From positions 62,001-126,000 of the forward strand of contig NZ_DAOKYX010000005.1 in the NCBI RefSeq assembly GCF_035325945.1: a DNA stretch of 64,000 nt, given 5' to 3'. This document shows positions 16,592 through 25,886 of this stretch, one piece after another (position 1 is the first letter of the stretch; each line of letters starts with the position of its first letter). The notes beneath the pieces were generated by a model, which worked only from the letters and a program-made list of their open reading frames with translations, searched no databases and was not told where the DNA came from. This stretch comes from Parvibaculum sp035325945. Its GTDB lineage: Bacteria > Pseudomonadota > Alphaproteobacteria > Parvibaculales > Parvibaculaceae. The position numbers and the translations under genes were made by a program.

Positions 16592-17209
16592 TCATAACGC
16601 CATGGCGAACCAGACCGGATCGTGCGGGCGCGGGTTTTCGCGCGGCAATTCCTCAAATCCATAGGCCCGATAGAAGCCGAGCGCGCGATCATTGACCGGG
16701 CTCACGCCGAGATGCACGCCACGCGAACCGGCACCCCGCATCGTGTCGAGCCAGCGGGTCATCAGCTTCGCCCCCATCCCCTGCCCCTGAAGGCGCGGCA
16801 GAAGATTGATATGGAGATGCGAGGGATAGCGCTCGATGATGGCGCGCGGCGTCCGCCTCGGATGGTGGATGATGAAGGCCGCGATCTCGTCGGCGTTCCA
16901 TTCCGCGGCCCGCTCCGGCGACGGGTCGGCATATTGGGGACGCAGCCCCGGCCACCACTCCGCTTCGAGCTTCAGGTCGAAGGCGGGCGTATCGACCGTT
17001 CCGACGATGTAACCCGCAACGCCTTGGTCATCCACCGCAACGAACGCGCTTTCGGGCTCCAGCTGCGCGTATGGCGCCGCCCAGATATGCCCGACGAGCC
17101 GGCCGTCCTTGTAAAGATGAGTGGCGTCCTTGCCGCTCGCGCCGGTCAGAAGTGCGATCTCGTATAGCGCGTCGATGTCGGCCGGCTGGACGGGGCGAAT
17201 ATGGGGCAA
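16592..17209 (-). CDS. GNAT-family N-acetyltransferase
   Basis: 205 residues. The start is MPHIRPVQPADIDALYEIAL. The acetyl-CoA loop is in INLLPRLQGQGMGAKLMTRW, followed by the beta4/beta5 region GVHLGVSPVNDRALGFYRAY. A ~60-residue insertion (LEAEWWPGLRPQYADPSPER and IIHHPRRTPRAIIERYPSHL) precedes the acetyl-CoA motif. This layout resembles bacterial GNAT proteins related to the pseudo-acetyltransferase domain of animal O-GlcNAcase; that link is from memory of the family and is moderate. Substrate unknown. It is divergent from pepN. Confidence 0.85.
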   Translation of the reverse strand: MPHIRPVQPADIDALYEIALLTGASGKDATHLYKDGRLVGHIWAAPYAQLEPESAFVAVDDQGVAGYIVGTVDTPAFDLKLEAEWWPGLRPQYADPSPERAAEWNADEIAAFIIHHPRRTPRAIIERYPSHLHINLLPRLQGQGMGAKLMTRWLDTMRGAGSRGVHLGVSPVNDRALGFYRAYGFEELPRENPRPHDPVWFAMAL

Positions 17210-17442
17210 GGGACTGTCTCTCCGGTTTGCCGTCCGAAACGGCGTCCATGCGGAGGAATAGAAAAGAGGCGACCGGTCCGGTCAAGTCCCGGCATTGACC
17301 GGATTTCCGCCCTGACCGGGCCTTGCAAGCCCCCGTTTGCTTCCGCCGAAATTTCGCCCTATCAAGCGCTTAATGTTCTAGACTTTGTTAAGTTACTCTC
17401 GCTGCGCGGCTCCGGCCCCGTGGCCGAATGTTGAGCGCCGCC

Positions 17443-19950
17443 ATGCGAACCGAAGAACCGCGCGCCGTCCGCCTTCAGGACTATGCACCCCCCGCCTTTC
17501 TGATCGACGAAGTGACGCTCGAGGTCGAGCTCGATCCGGCTGAGACACGGGTTCACGCGCGGCTCAAAATGCGCCGCAACCCGGATTCGAAGACGCCAAA
17601 GGCCCCGCTCGTGCTCGACGGACAGAAGCTCGCGCTGCACGAGGTCCGCATCGATGGCGAGACGCTGAGCGGAAACGCCTATCAGGTGGACGGCGAGCAT
17701 CTGACGATCTCCGAGGCGCCCGATGCCTTCACGCTCGAAACCGTGACGACCTGCGGGCCCGAGGCCAATACGGCGCTTACCGGCCTCTATCTTTCCAACG
17801 GCATCTATTGCACGCAGTGCGAGGCCCAGGGCTTCCGCCGCATCACCTACTATCTCGACCGGCCCGACGTGATGGCCGTCTTCCGAACGCGCATCGTGGC
17901 GGACGAGAAGGCGCTGCCGGTTCTTCTCTCGAACGGCAATCTCGTCAAATCGGGACGTCTCAAGGGCGGCAAGCACTTCGCCGAATGGCACGACCCCTTC
18001 CCCAAGCCCGCCTATCTCTTCGCGCTCGTGGCGGGCGATCTCGCCCATGTCGAGGACAAGTTCGTCACCGCCTCGGGCCGCGAGGTGATGCTCAGGATCT
18101 TCGTCGAGCGCGGCAACGAGGACCGCTGCGCCTATGCGATGGAAGCGCTGAAACGCGCCATGCGCTGGGACGAGGAGGTGTTCGGCCGCGAATATGATCT
18201 CGACATCTTCATGATCGTGGCGGTCAGCGCCTTCAACATGGGGGCGATGGAGAACAAGGGCCTCAACATCTTCAACGACAAGTACGTTCTCGCCCGCCCC
18301 GACACCGCCACGGATGCGGACTATGCCGCGATCGAGGCGATCATCGCCCATGAATATTTCCACAACTGGACCGGAAACCGCATCACCTGCCGCGACTGGT
18401 TCCAGCTCTGCCTGAAAGAGGGGCTCACGGTCTTCCGCGATCAGGAGTTCACGAGCGACATGCGCTCGCGGCCCGTCAAGCGCATTGCCGATGTGCGGCT
18501 TCTCCGCAGCCATCAGTTCCCGGAGGATCAGGGCCCCCTCGCGCATCCCGTGCGGCCGGAAAGCTATATCGAGATCAACAATTTCTACACGGCGACCGTC
18601 TACGAAAAGGGCGCCGAGCTTTGCCGGATGATCCACACGCTTGCGGGGCCGAAGCGCTTTCGCAAGGGTATGGATCTCTATTTCGAGCGCCATGACGGCC
18701 ACGCGGCGACGGTGGAGGATTTCCTCGACGCGATCAGCGACGGCGCCGGGCTCGACCTTGCGCAGTTCAGGCGCTGGTATTCGCAATCGGGAACGCCGGA
18801 AGTGCTCGTGACCGGCCGCTATGACGCGGCGCGCGAAGCCTACACCCTGAAGATGACGCAGGTTTGCGCGGCGACGCCCGGACAGGCCATCAAGGACGCC
18901 TATCACATTCCCATCGCGGTCGGTCTTGTGGGGCCCGACGGCAAGGACATGCCGCTGCAACTCGAAGGCGAGGAGAAACCCGGTGGCAGAACGCGCGTGC
19001 TCTCCCTAACCGAGAGAACGCAGAGCTTCCGTTTCCGCAATGTGACGGAAAAGCCCGTGCCGTCCCTGCTCCGCGACTTCACGGCGCCGGTGACGCTGAC
19101 GGCAAATCTGAAGGAGCGCGACTGGGTCTTCCTCATGGCCCATGACAGCGATCCCTTCAATCGCTGGGAGGCTGCGCAGCGTTATTCGAGCGGGCTTCTC
19201 ATCTCGATGGTCGAGGCTGTCAGGACCGGCGGCCGGAGGCGTCGCGGCGTCGCCTTCGCGGAGATGGTTTCGAGCGTTCTCGCCGACAAGAAGATCGACC
19301 CCGATTTCGCGGCACAGATGATCACGCTGCCCGGCGAGCAGACCATCGCGCAGCTTATCGGCAAGGATGTCGATGTGGACGCGATCCATGAAGCGCGTGA
19401 AGCGCTGCGNNNNNNNNNNNNNNNNNNNNNNNNNNNNNNNNNNNNNNNNNNNNNNNNNNNNNNNNNNNNNNNNNNNNNNNNNNNNNNNNNNNNNNNNNNN
19501 NNNNNNNNNTGCCCCGAGCGCGTCGAGGCGCTCGACCGCTTCTACGGGCAATGGAAGGGCGATCACCTCGTCATGGACAAATGGCTCGCCATTCAGGCGA
19601 TGTCCTCGCTTCCCGGCACTCTCGACGAGGTCAGGCGGCTCATCGAGCACCCGGCGTTTACCATACGGAATCCCAATAAGGTACGCGCGCTCATCGGCAG
19701 CTTCGCCACTGCCAACCAGCTTCGCTTCCATGCCGCCGACGGAGCAGGTTATGCTCTTGTCGCGGACAAGGTTCTGGAGCTCGATCCGCTCAATCCGCAG
19801 GTTGCCGCGCGGCTTCTGGGCGCATTCAAGAGCTGGCGGCAGCTCGAACCGGGACGGCGCAAGCTCATGTCGCGGCAGCTTCAGCGCATCGCCGGGACGG
19901 AAGGCATCTCGCGTGACGTCTTCGAGATCGCGACAAAAACGCTTGCCTGA
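17443..19950 (+). CDS. pepN: Aminopeptidase N (M1 family), interrupted by an assembly gap
   Basis: Zinc aminopeptidase of the PepN type, which removes N-terminal residues from peptides in the cytoplasm. The substrate-binding motif MGAMENKGLNIFN and the zinc site HEYFHNWTGNR with the downstream glutamate in LCLKEGLTVFRDQEF are intact. C-terminal helices run to the end (SNP-like NPNKVRALIGSFATANQLRF, DVFEIATKTLA). ATG at 17443 (MRTEEPRAVRLQDYAPPAF) is preferred; ATG at 17428 is possible. A 100-N run falls inside the gene with the frame conserved either side. By comparison with E. coli PepN about 80 residues are missing there, more than the 33 the Ns represent. Confidence 0.95.
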   Translation: MRTEEPRAVRLQDYAPPAFLIDEVTLEVELDPAETRVHARLKMRRNPDSKTPKAPLVLDGQKLALHEVRIDGETLSGNAYQVDGEHLTISEAPDAFTLETVTTCGPEANTALTGLYLSNGIYCTQCEAQGFRRITYYLDRPDVMAVFRTRIVADEKALPVLLSNGNLVKSGRLKGGKHFAEWHDPFPKPAYLFALVAGDLAHVEDKFVTASGREVMLRIFVERGNEDRCAYAMEALKRAMRWDEEVFGREYDLDIFMIVAVSAFNMGAMENKGLNIFNDKYVLARPDTATDADYAAIEAIIAHEYFHNWTGNRITCRDWFQLCLKEGLTVFRDQEFTSDMRSRPVKRIADVRLLRSHQFPEDQGPLAHPVRPESYIEINNFYTATVYEKGAELCRMIHTLAGPKRFRKGMDLYFERHDGHAATVEDFLDAISDGAGLDLAQFRRWYSQSGTPEVLVTGRYDAAREAYTLKMTQVCAATPGQAIKDAYHIPIAVGLVGPDGKDMPLQLEGEEKPGGRTRVLSLTERTQSFRFRNVTEKPVPSLLRDFTAPVTLTANLKERDWVFLMAHDSDPFNRWEAAQRYSSGLLISMVEAVRTGGRRRRGVAFAEMVSSVLADKKIDPDFAAQMITLPGEQTIAQLIGKDVDVDAIHEAREALXXXXXXXXXXXXXXXXXXXXXXXXXXXXXXXXXXCPERVEALDRFYGQWKGDHLVMDKWLAIQAMSSLPGTLDEVRRLIEHPAFTIRNPNKVRALIGSFATANQLRFHAADGAGYALVADKVLELDPLNPQVAARLLGAFKSWRQLEPGRRKLMSRQLQRIAGTEGISRDVFEIATKTLA
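19410..19509. other. Assembly gap (100 N) inside pepN
   Basis: Flanks encode DAIHEAREAL before and PERVEALDRFYGQWKGDHLV after, in one frame. The flanks are not repeats of each other. The family alignment suggests roughly 240 missing bases. Confidence 0.95.
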
Positions 19951-20212
19951 GCGACGATGACTGGAACCAGAGAGCGGAAAGTGAAGGCGCATGAGCCTGC
20001 CCGGTGAGTCCCAAATGCATCGCTCCGCGAAAAGCGACCTGCCGCCACTGGACAATGGGCGGACGGGCCAGAATCATCGGATTTCATCAGGCGATTCGTT
20101 CGGGGTGGGAGCGGAGCGCAGCGGAAGACGGCCTATTCCGGGGCCTCTCGACCCCCGGCATGCCGGGAGGCGGGCAGCCAATGGCGCTTCGCACGAGGTG
20201 GTACAAGAGAGT

Positions 20213-22024
20213 ATGTCCGATGCGAGCACGAGAGCGGAGTATCCAGCCTGGCAGCAGCGAGCGGCACAGAGGCGCCCCTCCCTGCCCATGAGCGTCATGA
20301 TGCGCACCGCCGTGGTGCTTTCCGGCGCGGCGCTGGCCGGCATCGGCACAGCCCTTTATCTCCAGGACGGATTTTCGCGCGGCCTCGCCTTTGCCGGGCT
20401 GCTGGCTCCGGGCTTCGTTGCTCTTGCCTATGGCATGGTGCGGATGCGCGAGCGCAAGCTCGAGGCGGAGGCGGCTCTCGTCGAAAACCAGCTTCGCTTC
20501 GACATGGCCTTTGCGGGCGCGCGCTGCGGCATCTGGGACTGGGATCTGACGGCCAACCGGGTCTACTGGTCGTCGGCCATGTTCGACATGCTGGGCCTGC
20601 GCCAGCCCTCCAAGCGGCTATCGCCGGCCGAGATCAAATCCCTCGCCCATCCCGATGACGCGCATGCGATCGACGAGATCATCGGTGCGGCCTCGCGCGC
20701 CTCGCGCTCCTACGACACGGTTTTCCGTCTGCGCCATGCCGATGGAAGCTGGGTCTGGGTCAATGCCAAGGGGCAGGTCTGGGGCGGCGGGCGCATGGCG
20801 GGCGAGCGGCTCGTCGGCATCACCATCGACATCACCGAACAGAAGCTCGCCGAGGCGCGCGAGCATGAAGCGACCGACCGGCTGGTCGACGCGATCGAAA
20901 GCATCGGAGAGGCATTCGCGCTCTGGGATCACGACAACCGTCTCGTGACAGCCAACAGCAAATTCGCCGAATTCCTGCACCTTCCCGTCGACCGGATCGC
21001 GCCGGGCACGACGCTTGAACAGGTGATGGCGGATGCGGGCATCGGTTCGGACTGGCCGCGCGCGGGCGGCATCGAGGAGAGCGTCTGGGAGATCAGGCTT
21101 CCATCGGGCCGCTGGCTCCAGATCAGCGAGCGGCCGACCAATAGCGGCGGCCATGTGAACGTCGGCACCGACATCACACCCATCAAGGTTCAGGAATCGG
21201 CGCTGACGCAGAACAAGTCCGCGCTTGAAAAGACCGTGCGCGATCTCGAAGCCTCGCGCCTCAAGCTGCAGCATCAGGCGCGCCAGCTCGTCGATCTCGC
21301 GGAGAAATACGCCGCCGAAAAGACCCGCGCGGAATCGGCCAACCGCTCGAAGTCCGAATTCCTCGCCAATATGAGCCACGAGTTGCGCACGCCGCTCAAT
21401 GCCATCATCGGGTTTTCGGAGATGATGGAGACTGGCCTTTTCGGCCCCCTCGGTTCGCCCAAATATCAGGAATACGCGCACGACATACGTTCGAGCGGCC
21501 AGCATCTTCTCGAACTCATCAACGACATTCTCGACATGTCGAAGATCGAGGCCGGGCGCATGACACTCGAAAAGCAGGCGACCGATCTTTCGACGGTGAT
21601 CGAGGAATCGCTCCGGCTGGTATCCGGCCGCGCCGAAATCGCCTCCGTGAAAGTGCTGAACGAGGTCGGCGAGCTGCCACAGGTCGAGGCCGACAAGCGG
21701 GCGATCAAGCAGGTGCTGCTCAATCTCCTGTCGAACGCGATCAAGTTCACGCCCGCGGGCGGTACGATCCGCGTCCGGGGCGGAGCGGATGAAAGCTACA
21801 TCGCTCTCGCAGTCGAGGATTCAGGCATCGGCATCCCTGCCCATGCGCTGCCGAAAATCGGCCGCCCCTTCGAGCAGGTGGAAAGCCAGCACTCCAAGCG
21901 GCACAAGGGCACGGGCCTTGGCCTCGCGCTCTCGCGCTCGCTTGTGGAGCTTCATGGCGGCACTCTCACGATCGAGAGCACCGAAGGCGTCGGCACGCGC
22001 GTGACCTTCACCCTGCCGCTCTGA
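20213..22024 (+). CDS. PAS-domain sensor histidine kinase (PleC/DivJ-like)
   Basis: 603 residues from the ATG at 20213 (MSDASTRAEYPAWQQR). The frame is open to 19991, but the upstream 74 codons look non-coding. Two hydrophobic segments (about 30-48 and 53-73) are followed by a PAS domain (about 85-205, RCGIWDWDLTANRVYWS), a second PAS (about 220-330, AFALWDHDNRLVTANSKF) and a short coiled coil. HisKA carries the phospho-accepting histidine near residue 388 in NMSHELRTPLNAIIGFSEMM, and HATPase_c has LLNLLSNAIKFTP, DSGIGIPAHAL and GTGLGLALSRSLVELHGG. No partner response regulator is adjacent, so it is an orphan kinase here. It converges on the glutamine synthetase-like gene. Confidence 0.9.
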   Translation: MSDASTRAEYPAWQQRAAQRRPSLPMSVMMRTAVVLSGAALAGIGTALYLQDGFSRGLAFAGLLAPGFVALAYGMVRMRERKLEAEAALVENQLRFDMAFAGARCGIWDWDLTANRVYWSSAMFDMLGLRQPSKRLSPAEIKSLAHPDDAHAIDEIIGAASRASRSYDTVFRLRHADGSWVWVNAKGQVWGGGRMAGERLVGITIDITEQKLAEAREHEATDRLVDAIESIGEAFALWDHDNRLVTANSKFAEFLHLPVDRIAPGTTLEQVMADAGIGSDWPRAGGIEESVWEIRLPSGRWLQISERPTNSGGHVNVGTDITPIKVQESALTQNKSALEKTVRDLEASRLKLQHQARQLVDLAEKYAAEKTRAESANRSKSEFLANMSHELRTPLNAIIGFSEMMETGLFGPLGSPKYQEYAHDIRSSGQHLLELINDILDMSKIEAGRMTLEKQATDLSTVIEESLRLVSGRAEIASVKVLNEVGELPQVEADKRAIKQVLLNLLSNAIKFTPAGGTIRVRGGADESYIALAVEDSGIGIPAHALPKIGRPFEQVESQHSKRHKGTGLGLALSRSLVELHGGTLTIESTEGVGTRVTFTLPL

Positions 22025-22031
22025 TCCTCCG

Positions 22032-23417
22032 TCAGAGATACCAATCGTATTCCAGCGGCGAGATCGCGCGCTGGAACTTGTCGAATTCGAGCATCTTCGT
22101 TTCGGCGTAAACGTCGACATACTGATCGCCGAAATATTCGCGCATGATGCTCGAATTGCGCAGGCGCTTCAGCGCGCTCGGCAGGTAGAAGGGAATGCCC
22201 TCATCCACCACGTCGCAGGCATTGCCTTCCGCGGCAGGGCCCGGATCGATCTCATTGACGATGCCGTAATGGATGCCCGCCAGGATCGCCGCCAGCACGA
22301 GATAGGGATTGGCGTCGGCGCCCGAAACGCGATGCTCGATGCGCTGCGCCGAAGGCGCGCCCGCCGGCACGCGGAAGGCGACCGAGCGGTTGTTGTATCC
22401 CCATGCGCGGTTCACCGGCACGAAGAGATTGGGCTCGAAGCGGCGATAGGAATTGAGGTTGGGCGCGAAGAAAGGCATCGCCTCGCCGAGCGTCGCCTGC
22501 AGACCGCCGATCGCATGGCGCAGCTTGACGCTGCCCTCATCCGACCCGTCGTCGAAAATATTGCGGCCCTTCTCGTCGAGCACGGAGCAATGCACATGCA
22601 GGCCGTTGCCCGCCTGCCCGACAAAGGGCTTCGCCATGAAGCTCGCAATGAAATTGTGCTTGCGCGCGATGGCGCCGATCAGATGGCGGAGCATGACGGC
22701 GTGGTCGCCGGCCCGCACGACATCGGCTTCGTGATTGAGGTTGATCTCGTATTGACCGGGCGCGAACTCTGCCGTCGCGCCGGAAGCAGGCACGCCCTGC
22801 GCCGCCGCCGCGTCGTCGATGTCCTTGAGCAGCGACATGAAACCATCGAGTTCGGTGATGCCATAGACCTCGTTCGCGGTCTCGCGCTGGCCAGTCGCCG
22901 GATTGATGGGCGGCTGCGGCAGCCCCCGCTTGTCGCGATCGCGATCGAGCACATAGAACTCGAACTCGCAGGCTGTGACGGCATGAAGGCCAAGCTCGGC
23001 AAGGCGCGCCGCCACATTGGCGAGCACCACACGCGGCTCGAGCGCGAGCGGGCCGTCATCGTCCTGCATGCTCATCATGACCTGAGCCTGCTTCATCGAA
23101 GCCCAGGGCACGGGGACGATGCTGCCCGAAATCGGAAAAGCCTGTCCGTCCGGGTCGCCGTCGGAGAAGCCCATGCCGAGAATGTCTTCGTTGACGCCGG
23201 TCACGTCGAAGAAATAGAGGGATTTCGGCATATGCACGCCGGAGGTGAAAACCTTCTCCGCTTCCTCGATCGGAAAGCGCTTGCCACGCACCGTGCCGCA
23301 CATATCGACAAAGACGGCATCGAGATAGTCGATATCGCCGTGTTCGGCGAGAAACGCCTTGAACTCGGCCAAAGTCGCACGCCCGTCGTCACGCGGTTTT
23401 TCGCGCTCGCTCATCAT
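22032..23417 (-). CDS. Glutamine synthetase family protein (PuuA-like gamma-glutamyl ligase)
   Basis: 461 residues from the ATG at 23417, whose first base overlaps the upstream stop (TGATG). Glutamine synthetase motifs are present: CEFEFYVLDRD, PGQYEINLNHEADVVRAGDH, KPFVGQAGNGLHVHCSVLDE and NRSVAFRVPAGAPSAQRIEHR. The short N-terminal domain and the absence of the C-terminal adenylylation region typical of GlnA place it with PuuA-type enzymes, which join glutamate to amines such as putrescine. Coupling with a PuuB-like oxidase supports a gamma-glutamylated-amine route, but the actual amine is unknown. Confidence 0.87.
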   Translation of the reverse strand: MMSEREKPRDDGRATLAEFKAFLAEHGDIDYLDAVFVDMCGTVRGKRFPIEEAEKVFTSGVHMPKSLYFFDVTGVNEDILGMGFSDGDPDGQAFPISGSIVPVPWASMKQAQVMMSMQDDDGPLALEPRVVLANVAARLAELGLHAVTACEFEFYVLDRDRDKRGLPQPPINPATGQRETANEVYGITELDGFMSLLKDIDDAAAAQGVPASGATAEFAPGQYEINLNHEADVVRAGDHAVMLRHLIGAIARKHNFIASFMAKPFVGQAGNGLHVHCSVLDEKGRNIFDDGSDEGSVKLRHAIGGLQATLGEAMPFFAPNLNSYRRFEPNLFVPVNRAWGYNNRSVAFRVPAGAPSAQRIEHRVSGADANPYLVLAAILAGIHYGIVNEIDPGPAAEGNACDVVDEGIPFYLPSALKRLRNSSIMREYFGDQYVDVYAETKMLEFDKFQRAISPLEYDWYL

Positions 23418-24772
23418 CAACCTGATTGCTGTTTGTCCCTGAGGTGATAGTAGCCGAGAGCTGCCCCAAGATACCAGCGCCGCAGAGAGGGAAAGGGGAT
23501 GCGCGGCGGAAGGTCACGGAACGGCGCTGGTAAATCATGGAAAGCGCCTTTCCCGACAATAAGTTGCGCGAGGGTCTTGCCAGCCCATGGAGCCGCGGAA
23601 ACGCCATCTCCGTGATAGGCGAGCGCAAAATAAATGCCCGGCATATCGGGAATTTCCCCGATTGCGGGTGTCATCCGCGCGGTCATACAGACAAAACCGC
23701 GCCAATAATGGGTTGTTGGGACATGCGCCCATGAGGTGAAAACCTCGCCCAGACGTCGTTCCATGAAGCGACGCATGCGCAGGCCGTCCTCGGGCTTGCC
23801 GGTGAGATCGCCACGCGCGCCGAAGAGAAAGCGCCTGTCCGGCAGCAGGCGATAATAAAAGAGGAGACGGCGCGTATTGCTGCAGGGGCGCTCCGTCTTC
23901 CAGCCCTGCGCGGCAAGCTCATCCTCCGTCAACGGACGGGTGACGATGATGTTGGATAGAACGGGCATCAGCCGTGCGGCCAGACCGGACCCGAATTCAT
24001 CTCGCGTGAAACCGTTAGTCGCCAGAATGACGCGACGGGCACGGACCGTGCCACCTTGCGTCACGAGGCAATGCTCCGCCCCGCTCCGCTCCCAGCGATC
24101 GACATGCGAATGGCCGTGAAGCCGTGCGCCCCGCCTTGCCGCCGCTTCCGCCAATCCGCGCGCGAAGCGCAGCGGATGCAACCCGAATGCAAGGCCGTTC
24201 AGCAGCGCGCCGAATTGCTCGGTCGAGTCGTAATCGGTTTCCGCCACCTCCTCCCTGCTCATCACGCGAACAGGCAGGCCGAACTTGCCGCCGAGAAGCG
24301 CTGCTTCTTCTTTCAGCCCCTCGAAACGCGACGGCATGTGAGCCACAAGCAGCGTGCCGTCGCCCTGCGGGCGGATGTCGATCGCCTCGTCGCGGGCGAG
24401 GTTGCGCACAAGCTCGACGGCCTCCACCTGCGAGCCGATGAAGCGCCGCGCCTCCTCCTCGCCATAACGATGAATGAGTTGTTCGAGAGAGAGCCCGCTC
24501 GGCGGCAGGGTACAGAAGCCGCCATTGCGTCCCGACGCGCCCCAGCCGAGAGGGCCGGCCTCCAGCAGGCAGACATCGACGTGATGATCGCGGGCGAGAT
24601 GCAGCGCCGCCGAAAGGCCCGTATAGCCGCCGCCCACAATTGCCACATCGCAGCGCGTTTCGCCCGAGATGGGGCCGAGATCGACGCCATCCGCCAGAGG
24701 CGGCGCGTCATCCTCCCAGAAACTTCCCGCGGGCCTGCCCGCGTCGTACATGCTCTTGTGATACCAGGTCAT
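23417..24772 (-). CDS. FAD-dependent amine oxidoreductase (PuuB-like)
   Basis: 451 residues of the DAO family. The FAD motif DVAIVGGGYTGLSAALHLA near residue 42 and LGWGASGRNGGFCTLPPSG are characteristic of gamma-glutamylputrescine oxidases; RRVILATNGFTRDEF and YFALAYHGDGVSAAPWAGK are further cofactor contacts. It would deaminate the gamma-glutamylated amine made by the downstream synthetase, giving aldehyde and H2O2. The rest of a Puu pathway (PuuC aldehyde dehydrogenase, PuuD hydrolase) is not in the window. Confidence 0.88.
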   Translation of the reverse strand: MTWYHKSMYDAGRPAGSFWEDDAPPLADGVDLGPISGETRCDVAIVGGGYTGLSAALHLARDHHVDVCLLEAGPLGWGASGRNGGFCTLPPSGLSLEQLIHRYGEEEARRFIGSQVEAVELVRNLARDEAIDIRPQGDGTLLVAHMPSRFEGLKEEAALLGGKFGLPVRVMSREEVAETDYDSTEQFGALLNGLAFGLHPLRFARGLAEAAARRGARLHGHSHVDRWERSGAEHCLVTQGGTVRARRVILATNGFTRDEFGSGLAARLMPVLSNIIVTRPLTEDELAAQGWKTERPCSNTRRLLFYYRLLPDRRFLFGARGDLTGKPEDGLRMRRFMERRLGEVFTSWAHVPTTHYWRGFVCMTARMTPAIGEIPDMPGIYFALAYHGDGVSAAPWAGKTLAQLIVGKGAFHDLPAPFRDLPPRIPFPSLRRWYLGAALGYYHLRDKQQSG

Positions 24773-24834
24773 GAAACCAGCCGATCGTTACGATCCCTGC
24801 CGGCCATTTTCTCACAATCGGGGGCGCGCGTCCG

Positions 24835-25416
24835 TTACTGCGAAGCCGAGGGCGCGCGCTCTTCCTGCACCTGTCCGGGCGCGCTGTCGGATTTGACCCG
24901 CAACTTTCTCTGAAGGCGCCGTTCAGCCTGCGCCCGCATCGCCTCGGCAATGCGCGCCCGCTGCGCGGGCTCAAGGCTGGCGAATCCCTGAATCAAGGCA
25001 TCGCGCGTCGCATGCATCATGTCGGACTGCGCGGCATCGACCCTGTCGAAGGCGGCGCCGACCTTCTCGGCATCGAAGGGATTTGAGGCGAGTGCTTCCG
25101 CAAGTTCCTTGCGCGCGGTTTCGATCCTCACGAAATCGGGGCGGATCGCCGGAAACCGGCTTCGCATGACCTCGCGCAGGGCCGCCTTGTCGGCCGCCGA
25201 AAGCTCTCTCATATCCTTGTGCAGGGTACGGAAGAAAGAGGATGGCACGGCACTGAGCTCGCCTTTCGCCGGCGAGCGCGGCAGAAAGAAGAGGCTCGCG
25301 CCGATGAGCCCGATCAGAAAGAGATTGACCACAAGCGAGGCCAGAAGCGCAGGCCCCGTCCAGCGGCGCGGCTGCTTCGGCGCCAGGCCGGCGCCCGTGG
25401 CGATGGGGTCGCTCAT
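24835..25416 (-). CDS. Membrane-anchored periplasmic sensor protein of the heavy-metal-resistance/ZraP-CnrX type
   Basis: 193 residues from the ATG at 25416, which overlaps the previous stop (ATGA). One N-terminal membrane anchor (about residues 21-45, WTGPALLASLVVNLFLIGLI) is followed by a helical periplasmic domain with FFRTLHKDMRELSAADKAAL, RKELAEALASNPFDAEKV and FDRVDAAQSDMMHATRDALI. This helical-hairpin pattern matches periplasmic metal-responsive proteins such as CnrX and ZraP. Being the third gene after an ECF sigma factor and a probable anti-sigma protein, it likely modulates sigma activity (inference). Ligand unknown. Confidence 0.78.
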   Translation of the reverse strand: MSDPIATGAGLAPKQPRRWTGPALLASLVVNLFLIGLIGASLFFLPRSPAKGELSAVPSSFFRTLHKDMRELSAADKAALREVMRSRFPAIRPDFVRIETARKELAEALASNPFDAEKVGAAFDRVDAAQSDMMHATRDALIQGFASLEPAQRARIAEAMRAQAERRLQRKLRVKSDSAPGQVQEERAPSASQ

Positions 25417-25886
25417 GGCCTCCACTCCTCGGGATATTCATTGTCTGCAAGCGCCAGCGAGACGAGCGGGTCGCCGGTGGTCGACGTGGCAATCGTCTTT
25501 TCCGCATAGANNNNNNNNNNNNNNNNNNNNNNNNNNNNNNNNNNNNNNNNNNNNNNNNNNNNNNNNNNNNNNNNNNNNNNNNNNNNNNNNNNNNNNNNNN
25601 NNNNNNNNNNGGCAGCCATAGGTCCGGCAGCCATGGGCCGGGGGCGCGCCGCGACCAGCCGCTCGATCAGCGCCGCCGGAACCTCGGCATCCGGGGCCGC
25701 GTCGAGCATCAGGTCGAGTTCGCGTTCCCTTTCGGCAAGGGCACGGGCATCGGCCGACGCCGCAAGCATGGCCTCCGCCGCCGGCCGCTCATCCGCGGGC
25801 CAGCGCCTCGGGTCCGCGCCATAGGCGGCGAGCAGCTCTGTCAGCCTTCCCATTGTCATGCCAGTCTTCGCCATCGCCTTACTCAT
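25413..25886 (-). CDS. Putative anti-sigma factor, interrupted by an assembly gap
   Basis: The readable N-terminus starts MSKAMAKTGMTMGRLTELLA and contains AYGADPRRWPADERPAAEAM, a motif I associate with small proteins encoded next to alphaproteobacterial ECF sigma genes. A 100-N run removes the middle, where a membrane segment would be expected. The C-terminal end reads IATSTTGDPLVSLALADNEY. The start codon lies inside the sigma gene (8-bp overlap), and the stop overlaps the next start, so all three genes are translationally coupled. The anti-sigma role rests on gene order. Confidence 0.65.
   Translation of the reverse strand: MSKAMAKTGMTMGRLTELLAAYGADPRRWPADERPAAEAMLAASADARALAERERELDLMLDAAPDAEVPAALIERLVAARPRPMAAGPMAAXXXXXXXXXXXXXXXXXXXXXXXXXXXXXXXXXXYAEKTIATSTTGDPLVSLALADNEYPEEWRP
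25511..25610. other. Assembly gap (100 N) inside the putative anti-sigma gene
   Basis: The frame is open on both sides. The flanks do not match each other. True length is unknown. Confidence 0.95.

Noticed and set aside
19991..20212. 74-codon N-terminal extension of the PAS kinase
   Set aside because: Composition is unlike the rest of the protein, there is no ribosome-binding site at 19991, and the membrane helices start naturally soon after 20213.
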